A stretch of DNA of 48,514 nucleotides, from NCBI GenBank assembly GCA_903921455.1, contig CAIXPZ010000246.1, forward strand, positions 1 to 48,514, read 5' to 3'. Made by a program: the position numbers and the translations under genes. This document shows positions 15,678 through 23,492 of the stretch, in pieces; within the stretch, counting starts at the first letter, position 1; every line of letters begins with the position of its first letter. This DNA is from an uncultured Verrucomicrobia subdivision 3 bacterium. GTDB taxonomy: Bacteria; Verrucomicrobiota; Verrucomicrobiae; Limisphaerales; UBA11358. The notes beneath the pieces were generated by a model. The model did not search any database. It saw only the letters and a list, made by a program, of their open reading frames with translations, and was not told where the DNA came from.

Positions 15678-16757
15678 ATGAAAATATTTGTCGCCGGATT
15701 GAGCTACAAGACCACGCCTGTGGAAGTGCGTGAGAAACTGGCTGTCCAGCGCGCGCGCCTCCAATGCTGCGGTTGCCGCCTCAAGCTGCGCGGCGGGCTG
15801 GCCGAGGTGGTGCTTCTGTCCACCTGCAACCGGGTGGAGATCTACGGCGTCTCGCCCTGGATTCACGGCCGCGTCCAGCAGCTCTTTCAGGAGCTCACCG
15901 GCAGCGATTTCGATTTCACCCCGCATCTCTACGTCAAGGAAGGCGCCGCCGCCGCGGAACACCTGTTCGCCGTCGCCAGCGGCTTGGACTCCCTCGTCAT
16001 CGGCGAAACGGAGATCACCGGCCAGGTCAAGAATGCCTATCAGGCGGCCAAGGACGCCGGCCTCGTCGGTAAGCAGATGAACCGGCTGTTCCAGACCGCC
16101 TTGTCCGTGGTGAAAGCCATCCGCACCAACACCGCCATCGGCCGCGGGGCGACGTCGGTGGGCAGCGTCGCCGTGGAGTTGGCGGAAAAAGTGTTCGACG
16201 CGAACCTCGGTGAAAAGACCGTGATGATTTTGGGTGCGGGTAAAATGGGTGAAGCCTGCGTGAAGCATCTCGCCAAGCGCGGCGCGAAGACCGTGCTGGT
16301 GGCCAACCGCTCCGTGGAACGCGCTGAAAAGCTGGCGGCGGAATTTGGCGGGCGCGCGGTGCGCCTCGAGGATTCGGCGGCTGCGCTGACGGCGGCGGAT
16401 ATTCTGGTCAGCTCGACGGGCAGTCCGGAGTTGGTGCTGATGCGCGCGGACGTGGCGAAAATTTTGCCCGCGCGCGGGAATCGTCCGCTGGTCCTGGTGG
16501 ACATCGCCGTCCCGCGGGACATTGACCCGGCCGTGGCCGAGCTGCCCAATGTGTTCCTTTACGATATTGACGATCTGGAAGCGGTCGTTCGCGAGAATAC
16601 GAAGAACCGCGAGTCGGAACTGGTCCTGTGCCGGCAGATCATCGCCGAACACACGGCGGAACTGATGGCGCGCCTTGCGTCGCCGTTTGCCCGGCGCGCC
16701 CCGGCCTCAACCCCGTCCGGTTGGGCGGCGGGTGGGGTGCTGGCGTGCAATGGCTGA
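15678..16757 (+). CDS. hemA: Glutamyl-tRNA reductase, short C terminus
   Basis: Makes glutamate-1-semialdehyde from Glu-tRNA(Glu), the first committed step of C5 haem synthesis in the cytosol. The protein has 359 residues. The catalytic cysteine is Cys50 in LLSTCNRVEIYG. The substrate-domain motif GLDSLVIGETEITGQVK is present, and the NADPH-binding GAGKMG lies at about 184-189, followed by VANRS. After the spinal helix (about 305-335) the sequence ends in an Ala/Pro-rich tail instead of the usual dimerisation domain; family members are usually above 400 residues. The catalytic and NADPH domains are intact. The position among genes needing many haems is probably functional, but the gap to both neighbours exceeds 130 bp, so it is likely a separate transcript. 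Confidence 0.93.
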   Translation: MKIFVAGLSYKTTPVEVREKLAVQRARLQCCGCRLKLRGGLAEVVLLSTCNRVEIYGVSPWIHGRVQQLFQELTGSDFDFTPHLYVKEGAAAAEHLFAVASGLDSLVIGETEITGQVKNAYQAAKDAGLVGKQMNRLFQTALSVVKAIRTNTAIGRGATSVGSVAVELAEKVFDANLGEKTVMILGAGKMGEACVKHLAKRGAKTVLVANRSVERAEKLAAEFGGRAVRLEDSAAALTAADILVSSTGSPELVLMRADVAKILPARGNRPLVLVDIAVPRDIDPAVAELPNVFLYDIDDLEAVVRENTKNRESELVLCRQIIAEHTAELMARLASPFARRAPASTPSGWAAGGVLACNG

Positions 16758-16930
16758 AACCGGAATTATGATTTTTTATCAACAATTTGACAGTGGATGT
16801 GAGACGACCCCTGAGTCGCTGAGCGCGTCTGCTGTTGGAAGCGCGGTGCTGATATCCGCCCGCGCACAAGTCGAACCGAACCAATAAGAACAACAACAAC
16901 ACAACGCGCGTAGTTAACCTGAATATTAAT

Positions 16931-17716
16931 ATGAAAACAATGCACCTCCTCACCCTGACCGTCGTCGCCGGCTCTCTGCTGGCCTTCACTGCCAAGGCCA
17001 ACCCGCCGGGCATCGTCGGTTCTAAACATGATTTTTCGCAATACGACTGGAATAACGACCAGTCGGATCCCAACACCGTTTGCGGTGTCTGCCATACACC
17101 CCACCATGCCGATCCGAACAGCGGACCGCTGTGGGGCCATGCGAGCATCTCTTCCGCCGGGTGGACCATGTATGCTAAAACTGTCGGGCAGGGGGCTCAA
17201 AGCTCGCCTGGTGCCAACGTTAAATATGTTGTGCCGGCTGCTCCGAATGCCAGCTCCCTGGCCTGCTTGAGCTGCCATGACGGCTCCGTGGCGATTAACG
17301 CCTATGGCAATAGTTCCGCGGATCGGTTCGTGACCGGCGCGGCGGCGATCTCTGACGATCAAGGTCTGAAAAAGAATCTGAGCCATTCGCACCCGATCTC
17401 CTTCAAATACCAGGATGTGGTCGGTATCGGGGCTAACAAAGATCAGTGGATTTATGACCAGAGCAGCCCCGTGTTGGTGCCGACGGCGAATTCGTCCCCC
17501 TTCACCCCGGGCCCTGATATGACCGTCAAAGGATTTTTGCTGGATGGCCAGGGCAATCTGGAATGCAGTTCCTGCCACGACGTGCATGGCCAGCAGGGAT
17601 CTGCCTATGACCCGGTCTTGAATCCGAAATTGGTCAAAATCAACGGCACCGCGCCGAACACCGTCAACGGCAAGCAAACCGGTAGCTTGCTCTGCCGCAG
17701 TTGCCATAACAAGTAA
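16931..17716 (+). CDS. Four-haem periplasmic cytochrome c
   Basis: The protein has 261 residues with a clear signal peptide (residues 1-23, ending AKA). It has four CxxCH motifs: VCGVCHTPHH near 50, ACLSCHDGSV near 112, ECSSCHDVHG near 211 and LCRSCHNK at the C terminus. The opening SKHDFS...CGVCHTPHH and the CLSCHDG element match the start of the 12-haem protein encoded at 26566-28338, so the two are related (doubled-CXXCH type). Soluble periplasmic location is expected. A likely role is electron shuttle between the inner-membrane CbcL-like proteins and outer-membrane partners. The gene is 104 bp upstream of the next cytochrome and probably co-transcribed with it. Confidence 0.85.
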   Translation: MKTMHLLTLTVVAGSLLAFTAKANPPGIVGSKHDFSQYDWNNDQSDPNTVCGVCHTPHHADPNSGPLWGHASISSAGWTMYAKTVGQGAQSSPGANVKYVVPAAPNASSLACLSCHDGSVAINAYGNSSADRFVTGAAAISDDQGLKKNLSHSHPISFKYQDVVGIGANKDQWIYDQSSPVLVPTANSSPFTPGPDMTVKGFLLDGQGNLECSSCHDVHGQQGSAYDPVLNPKLVKINGTAPNTVNGKQTGSLLCRSCHNK

Positions 17717-17820
17717 TCAATGATTTCAATTGTTTTATGAATCCCTTCCAAACGTATTGCCTGCCTGAAGTGGCGGCCGGTTGGATGAAATTTATGACGA
17801 TTGTTTGAAAATTTAAAAAT

Positions 17821-20490
17821 ATGAAAAAATATTATCAAAAGCCCCTGCGCGCCGCGCTTGCCGTTTTGGCGGCTGGTGTGGTGCTTGGCGGGGTGCTCGC
17901 GGCCAGCGCGCAGCCCAGCGTATATTACATGCGGTCCAATTATACGGCGGTCACTGCGGCTCCGTATAACGCGGGTGGGGGTGTGCCGGCGCAATCACTG
18001 ATGGCCACGCCGGTCGTTACCAGCTCCAACTGCACGTTTAGCTGGTATGGCATGCGGGGATGGTCCACCGTTCAGGGTTCGACAAATCTGGGGGCGAATT
18101 GGATCAATCTGACCAATGTGGCCTCAACGAATTATTCCTGGACAGCCACGATTCCCAATACCTTGGGCGCAGTGGCGTCCTTCCGGTTGAGCCAGAATAA
18201 TGCGTTTGTGGGGGAATCGGCTTGTGCCGGTTGCCATGCTGATAAGGCTGCTCCTTGGAGTCAGACCACGCATGCCGGTGTTTATAATAATCCGGAAGCG
18301 ATCAACAATTTTACCCTGGCTTGCCTGACCACTGGCTACGGTCAGCCGACGGGTTTTATTGATTCGACCACCACTCCTCATCTGGAGAATGTCAGCTGTG
18401 AAAACTGCCATGGCCCGGCGGGTTGGCACAAGGCCAGCGAAAAGGACATGATCACCCCGGCGGTCAGCTTGGATCCGGCTATTTGCGGGACCTGTCACCA
18501 AGGTAGTAAACATCCGACCTATCAGGAATGGACTAATGTTATCGCTAGCAGTGTGACCAATCTGCCGATCGGCGTCATTCGTGGTGGTGTCGGCCATAGC
18601 GCCGGCGATCACACCTCGCTTGGATGTAGCACTTGCCATGCGGCGAACAACCGTATGGCCATGGTCAATGAGTATTATGACCGGCTCGCGGGTAATCCCC
18701 ATCCGGTGACCCTGTTCTCCGCTGCGGATGCCAGGGCGTTCGGAGCGGCCACCTGCGCCACGTGCCACGACCCGCACGCTTCCAATTATGTTGCCCAGTT
18801 GCGTTACCCCACTTCCTCCACCAACTGGTATTGCGTGCCCACGACCACGGATCCTCGGTCGGTGCTGACCACCAACGCCAATGGCACCGTAACCACCAAC
18901 TCCACGTCGGCTATTGCCAACAACACCATCTTTGATTCCTTTTTCAATCCGAATATTCAAGTCTGCGGTCAGTGCCACTCCTCGCGCGGTTCTCGTTGGG
19001 ATGGCTCCGCTTATGGTTTGATTACGAATAATGCTTATACCACGAATATCACCGTGGCGGGTTTTGTTCCGATGACAACTTCTGTAACCAACGTGCAGGT
19101 GTTCACGAACATCAGCTATGGCTACATTTATACCAATGGGGCTTCCGTGGGCGTGACCAACACCACGATTACGACCAATAGTTATGTGATTTCCTATGTC
19201 ACCAACCAGGTATGGACACCGAGTGTCACTACGATTGTGACGAATCCGGACCTGACGGCGGCTGCCTATTATCCGCTCATCCCCTACACCAATAGTGGCA
19301 CGGTCTATTACAGCACCAACAGCTCCGGCGACAGCGCCCCCCACTATTCCATGCAGTATAACATCCTCATCGGCATGGCCGACTATGACTACGCAACGGT
19401 TGCGGGGGTGGCCAATAAAACTCACAGTCACACTCGGGCCCCGGATCAATGTGCCACCTGCCATACGCCGAGCTATTCGGTCAATGCCGGCACCAACGTC
19501 ACCGGCCACACCTTTGTCAGGGACAACTATGGTTGTATGGCCTCCTGCCATTCGACATATACCTCGGCTGGGCTTGACGCCAAAGTTCTCAACCTGAAAA
19601 TCGCCACCTCCAACAGCATGGCTCGGGTGGTGTCCCTGTTGAACCAATGGGCGACCAACGTGGCCCCGGCCATTCTCCAGACCAATTATGCCCAGTTGGC
19701 TTGGGAATACCCCAGTCCCGGTGCTTTTGGAACGAAATCAACGAACAACGGCATTAAATATTTGGTCGGCCCGCCCTCCAAATGGAACGGCAGTGGTGGC
19801 GTCCCGTCCGGGACCAACGACAACCTCCAGTTGTCAACGGTTCCGCAGGACATCCGTATTGCCCGGTTCAGCCTCTATACCATTTATTATGACCAGAGCC
19901 TGGGGGTGCATAATCCGACTTATGTCAGCGCTCTGCTGACCGATGCGGAAACCCGGGTCATGAATCAATTCACCGCGAGCAGTTACCCGGCTTCCTTCGC
20001 GGCCAAGACCCTGGTTGGCTTTGCCCCGTTGAGCGTGGCCTTCACCAACTACGGTTCGGCTGGTTCCTATAGTTGGAACTTCGGGGACGGTGGCACTGCC
20101 ACTGGTGCCAATCCGTCTTATACCTACACCAACCCGGGTGTCTATGCCGTCACTTGCACGGCGGACGGCAAACCGCTGACCCGCTCGGCGTATATCCAGG
20201 TTCTGGCCAAGCCGACCGTTTCATTCGTGGCTGATTCCACGAATATTCTGGCCGGTCAGACGGTGACCTTCACCAACACCAGCACCAATACCGGCGATGT
20301 CTATCTCTGGCGCTGGTCTCCGATGGTCGGTGTTAGCGGTGCGCCCAGCTACGACACCGCTGGAACTGGCGCGTTCAGCTTCACCTACACGAACGCCGGG
20401 ACTTACACGGTCAGCCTCCGTGCCTCCGGCCCGGGGGGGAGTGCCAACCGGGTGACCGCCACCAACACGGCATACATCAAGGTGAACTAA
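17821..20490 (+). CDS. Eight-haem secreted cytochrome with two PKD domains
   Basis: The protein has 889 residues. A signal peptide (ends ASAQ near residue 30) and a beta-rich N-terminal domain of about 100 residues are followed by haem motifs. They start with ACAGCH near 134 (cytochrome c554-like surroundings, CHADKAAPWSQTTH) and include SCENCH, ICGTCH, GCSTCH, TCATCH, VCGQCH and QCATCH. An eighth, CMASCH near 572, has three residues between the cysteines. Long Thr/Asn-rich inserts separate some sites. Two PKD-like beta domains lie at about 733-795 and 800-889 (YSWNFGDGG...YTYTNPGVY). PKD domains usually mediate surface contacts, so this cytochrome may act outside the cell or at the outer membrane. 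A terminator follows. Confidence 0.85.
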   Translation: MKKYYQKPLRAALAVLAAGVVLGGVLAASAQPSVYYMRSNYTAVTAAPYNAGGGVPAQSLMATPVVTSSNCTFSWYGMRGWSTVQGSTNLGANWINLTNVASTNYSWTATIPNTLGAVASFRLSQNNAFVGESACAGCHADKAAPWSQTTHAGVYNNPEAINNFTLACLTTGYGQPTGFIDSTTTPHLENVSCENCHGPAGWHKASEKDMITPAVSLDPAICGTCHQGSKHPTYQEWTNVIASSVTNLPIGVIRGGVGHSAGDHTSLGCSTCHAANNRMAMVNEYYDRLAGNPHPVTLFSAADARAFGAATCATCHDPHASNYVAQLRYPTSSTNWYCVPTTTDPRSVLTTNANGTVTTNSTSAIANNTIFDSFFNPNIQVCGQCHSSRGSRWDGSAYGLITNNAYTTNITVAGFVPMTTSVTNVQVFTNISYGYIYTNGASVGVTNTTITTNSYVISYVTNQVWTPSVTTIVTNPDLTAAAYYPLIPYTNSGTVYYSTNSSGDSAPHYSMQYNILIGMADYDYATVAGVANKTHSHTRAPDQCATCHTPSYSVNAGTNVTGHTFVRDNYGCMASCHSTYTSAGLDAKVLNLKIATSNSMARVVSLLNQWATNVAPAILQTNYAQLAWEYPSPGAFGTKSTNNGIKYLVGPPSKWNGSGGVPSGTNDNLQLSTVPQDIRIARFSLYTIYYDQSLGVHNPTYVSALLTDAETRVMNQFTASSYPASFAAKTLVGFAPLSVAFTNYGSAGSYSWNFGDGGTATGANPSYTYTNPGVYAVTCTADGKPLTRSAYIQVLAKPTVSFVADSTNILAGQTVTFTNTSTNTGDVYLWRWSPMVGVSGAPSYDTAGTGAFSFTYTNAGTYTVSLRASGPGGSANRVTATNTAYIKVN

Positions 20491-20528
20491 ATCACGCCAA
20501 AAGGCACCAGTTGCCAATTTGAAATCAG

Positions 20529-20573
20529 GCGGGCTTTGGTCGAAGTGTTGACCAAAGTCCGCTTTTTTATTTT
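20529..20573 (+). terminator. Intrinsic terminator after the PKD-cytochrome gene
   Basis: GCGGGCTTTGGTC (20529-20541) pairs with GACCAAAGTCCGC (20550-20562) with one mismatch, followed by TTTTTTATTTTG. Confidence 0.92.
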
Positions 20574-20913
20574 GTTGGGGCGGATGAGCCGGATTGCTGA
20601 TCTGGCGGAGACATAAAATTTGACTGCAGTTTAGGATGAGTCAGGGCAGTCCGGCGGTCTAAATTTGATAGCCCCGGCTTCGCGTTCCACCCGCGCGTTG
20701 CCCATGGGCTGGAATCAAAGTATTTCAATTTTTGTTGGACTGGTGGCAATATTTAGCTAGTAAAAGTCAAAGAAAGTTTCGCGGTGCGCCGGAGAATCCT
20801 GTATTTATAGGACGAATCATGGCACAGGCCGTGCGGTTGATTACGGTCGATTTCGGAGGCCTGTTCTAAAATGGTTTGAATTGAAACCGAATGACTTAAG
20901 CTGGAATCTGACT
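20574..20913. other. Intergenic region upstream of the porin-cytochrome operon
   Basis: These 340 bp separate a strong terminator from the first gene of the six-gene cluster, so its promoter should be here. An imperfect palindrome CCTGTATTTATAGG lies at about 20799-20812. I see no gene and no clear -35/-10 pair. Confidence 0.4.
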
Positions 20914-21984
20914 ATGAAGACCATACACCGTTGTCAGTTTATTTTGATCCTCAGTATTGGCCTGTTTTTGGGGCTTGTGAATGGTTGCACCACCAAACCC
21001 GCCGAAAGGAAAACCTACACCTTTTTCCCGCCTGCCCCCGATGACCCTCATATTCAATTTCTTACCGCTTTTTCCGCTGACACCGATTTGGGTCATTCCT
21101 GGAGTTTCGCGGAATATATCGCCGGCATAAAACCGGCCGCGCCTTTGGTCAAACCCTATGGCTTGGCAGTCCATGACGGGAAAATTTTTGTCTGCGATAC
21201 CGTTCAGGGGGTGGTGCAGGTGTTTGATCTGCAAAAACACCGTGCCGCTTACTTTGCGCCGCAGGGGGAAGGGCGCATGATGATGCCTTTTAATATTAGC
21301 ATTGATGCCGATGGGACGCGTTATGTCGCCGATACCCTCCGGAATCAGGTGTTGGTCTATGGTTCGGATGGCGCCTACCTGACGGCCATCGGCAAGAAGG
21401 ATGAATTCCGGCCGACGGATGTGGCGATGACCGCCGATCGTCTCTACATCACGGATTTGAAGGCCCATGCCGTCAAGGTCTACGGCAAGGCGGATTGGAA
21501 ATTCTTGTTTTCCATTCCCGTGGCCACGAATGTGACCAAGGGGAAATTGTTTTCTCCTGCGAATTTGACCGTGGATCAGGTGAATCACCGTTTGTTGGTT
21601 TCCGACATGGGCGGGTTCGCCGTTCAAATTTATGATCTCGACGGCCATTACCTCAATACCCTTGGTCAGCAGGGCGTGGGGATGGGATCTTTTTCCCGGC
21701 CCAAGGGGGTGGCGGTGGATCGCACGGGCATCACCTATGTGGTGGATGCCGCTGTGCAGGTGGTTCAGATGTTTGACCGGCAGGGTCGGTTGCTGATGTA
21801 TTTTGGCCAGCCCGGCGCCACCACGCGCGGGGAATTGCTGCTGCCGGCTTCGGTGAAAGTCGATTATGATAATGTCGCTTACTTCCAGAAATTCGTCGCC
21901 CCGGGACATCGCTGCGAATACCTTATTTTGGTGACCAGTCAGTTTGGTCCCAATCTGGTGAGTGTTTATGGCTTTCTGAAATAG
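20914..21984 (+). CDS. NHL-repeat beta-propeller lipoprotein
   Basis: The protein has 356 residues from the ATG at 20914; the upstream in-frame TTG at 20881 would spoil the signal peptide. The lipobox LVNGC (Cys near 25) predicts a lipid anchor. The mature part consists of NHL-type blades of about 45 residues, such as KPYGLAVHDGKIFVCDT, RPTDVAMTADRLYITD and FSRPKGVAVDRTGITYVVD. These form a six-bladed propeller that usually binds partners and does no catalysis. It is followed 17 bp later by the 17-haem lipoprotein gene, so it is probably part of the outer-membrane electron conduit assembly. A homologue (25511-26569) closes the porin-cytochrome pair on the other side. Confidence 0.85.
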   Translation: MKTIHRCQFILILSIGLFLGLVNGCTTKPAERKTYTFFPPAPDDPHIQFLTAFSADTDLGHSWSFAEYIAGIKPAAPLVKPYGLAVHDGKIFVCDTVQGVVQVFDLQKHRAAYFAPQGEGRMMMPFNISIDADGTRYVADTLRNQVLVYGSDGAYLTAIGKKDEFRPTDVAMTADRLYITDLKAHAVKVYGKADWKFLFSIPVATNVTKGKLFSPANLTVDQVNHRLLVSDMGGFAVQIYDLDGHYLNTLGQQGVGMGSFSRPKGVAVDRTGITYVVDAAVQVVQMFDRQGRLLMYFGQPGATTRGELLLPASVKVDYDNVAYFQKFVAPGHRCEYLILVTSQFGPNLVSVYGFLK

Positions 21985-22001
21985 CGACCTTCTGGGAGTC
22001 G

Positions 22002-23492
22002 ATGAATTTGCCGTTATTTCCAAATGAAAGTGGGGCCTGCCGCCTGCGCGTCCTGGCGGTGCTGGCGGGATTGCTTTGCGGTTTGGTGTTGCTGGCGGGG
22101 TGTCGCACGGAGGCGCAAAAGCAGAAGTGGTTGAATTTTTTCTTCGACGGCGTGCCCCAGCCGGGGGCGACCAATGTGGCTTCGCGGACCTCTGCCACCG
22201 TGCTGGTGAAGCCGACCGTAATGACCAATACGGCCACGATCACCATGAAGGTGTTTTCGCATCCGCCTTACGCCAAACGCGATTGCACGGCGTGTCATGA
22301 ATCCCAGTTTTCCCAGAAGATGATTGGTAAGCCTGGCGAAGTTTGCTTTTCCTGCCACACGCAGTTGAAGACCAATTTTTTCGCGGGTAAGATCAAGCAC
22401 CAGCCGGTCGAGGCCGGCGATTGTAAGAGTTGCCACAACCCGCATTCGTCGCCGAACCCCAAGCTGCTGCAGCAGCCGCTGCCCGCGCTGTGCCTGACCT
22501 GCCATGATGATCCGCTGGCCGCCGGCAAGTTCAAGCATCAGGCGGTGGAGGCGGGCGCCTGCCTCGATTGCCATGCGCCGCATGCGACCAACTTCAAGGG
22601 CCTGTTGAAAAAATCGGTTCGCGAGACCTGCTCCGAGTGCCACGACGACCTGATCGCCAAAAAGAAAGTGGTCCATCAGCCGGTGGGCGATGGCGATTGC
22701 CTGGAGTGTCACACCCCGCACGCTTCCAAAATCAAAGGCCTGTTGAAAAAGCCCGTGCCGGCAACGTGCGCGGGCTGTCATGACGACTTGATTGGCAAGG
22801 ATCAGAAGGTCATCCATCAGCCGGTGGGCGACGGCGATTGCTTGGAATGCCATTCGCCGCATGCCACCAACTTCAAAGGCCTGTTGAAAAAACCGCTGAA
22901 GGAAACTTGCGCCGCCTGTCACGATGAGCTCATCGGCAAAAAGAAATTCGTGCATCAGCCGGTGGCGGACGGTGACTGCCTGGCCTGCCACAATCCGCAT
23001 GCCACCAAACTCAAGGCCTTGTTGAAAAAACCGGTCCAGGCGACCTGCGCCGGCTGTCACGACGACATACCCAATAAAAAGATCGCCAAGTCTATTCACC
23101 AGCCGGTGGGGGATGGCGATTGCCTGGCCTGCCATAATCCGCACGCGACGGATAAAAAATTCCTGGTGAAAAAATCGGCGCCGGCGCTCTGTTGGGACTG
23201 CCACGACAACTTTTTGGAGAAGGCGAAATTCAAGCATGATGTCGTGGAGGATTGCACCTGTTGCCATAAGCCGCATCAGTCGGCGGAGACGGGGTTGCTG
23301 GCCAAGAACATTCTGAAGCTCTGTGGTGATTGCCATGACGATAAGGATTTGTCGGCCGTCAAAGGCCACGCCGGGGCGGCGGGCCGGGCTTGCACGCTCT
23401 GTCACGACCCGCATGTTGGTAATGACAAGGCTTTGCTCAAGGCTGGCGTGCTGAATAAGGCGGCTGGAAAGGGGGCGGCGGTTGGCCCATGA
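22002..23492 (+). CDS. Seventeen-haem cytochrome lipoprotein built of tandem dihaem repeats
   Basis: The protein has 496 residues. The signal peptide ends in lipobox LLAGC (Cys near 34). From residue about 95 to 468 there are seventeen CxxCH motifs, one per 22 residues or so. They fall into repeats of about 46 residues, each with HQPVGDGDCLECHxPHA, then KGLLKKP, then TCAGCHDD. The regular His in HQPV and the PHA histidines probably give the second axial ligands, so the protein would form an extended haem wire. The stop overlaps the start of the barrel gene by four bases (ATGA), strong evidence for a stoichiometric partnership. Together they match the porin-cytochrome conduits known from Geobacter and other phyla. 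Confidence 0.9.
   Translation: MNLPLFPNESGACRLRVLAVLAGLLCGLVLLAGCRTEAQKQKWLNFFFDGVPQPGATNVASRTSATVLVKPTVMTNTATITMKVFSHPPYAKRDCTACHESQFSQKMIGKPGEVCFSCHTQLKTNFFAGKIKHQPVEAGDCKSCHNPHSSPNPKLLQQPLPALCLTCHDDPLAAGKFKHQAVEAGACLDCHAPHATNFKGLLKKSVRETCSECHDDLIAKKKVVHQPVGDGDCLECHTPHASKIKGLLKKPVPATCAGCHDDLIGKDQKVIHQPVGDGDCLECHSPHATNFKGLLKKPLKETCAACHDELIGKKKFVHQPVADGDCLACHNPHATKLKALLKKPVQATCAGCHDDIPNKKIAKSIHQPVGDGDCLACHNPHATDKKFLVKKSAPALCWDCHDNFLEKAKFKHDVVEDCTCCHKPHQSAETGLLAKNILKLCGDCHDDKDLSAVKGHAGAAGRACTLCHDPHVGNDKALLKAGVLNKAAGKGAAVGP
22398..23375 (+). repeat. Seven in-frame tandem repeats of 138-145 bp
   Basis: Copies begin at 22398, 22536, 22674, 22815, 22953, 23097 and about 23234, each at a CAYCAG-like start encoding HQPV or a variant. 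Each unit carries two haem motifs. Spacing is 138 or 141 bp for the best copies. The repeats are coding and have diverged, so they reflect protein-domain duplication and are not a CRISPR array. Confidence 0.85.

Noticed and set aside
22398..23375. Short regular repeats as CRISPR
   Set aside because: They are in frame within a cytochrome gene, have diverged like duplicated protein domains and have no unique spacers.
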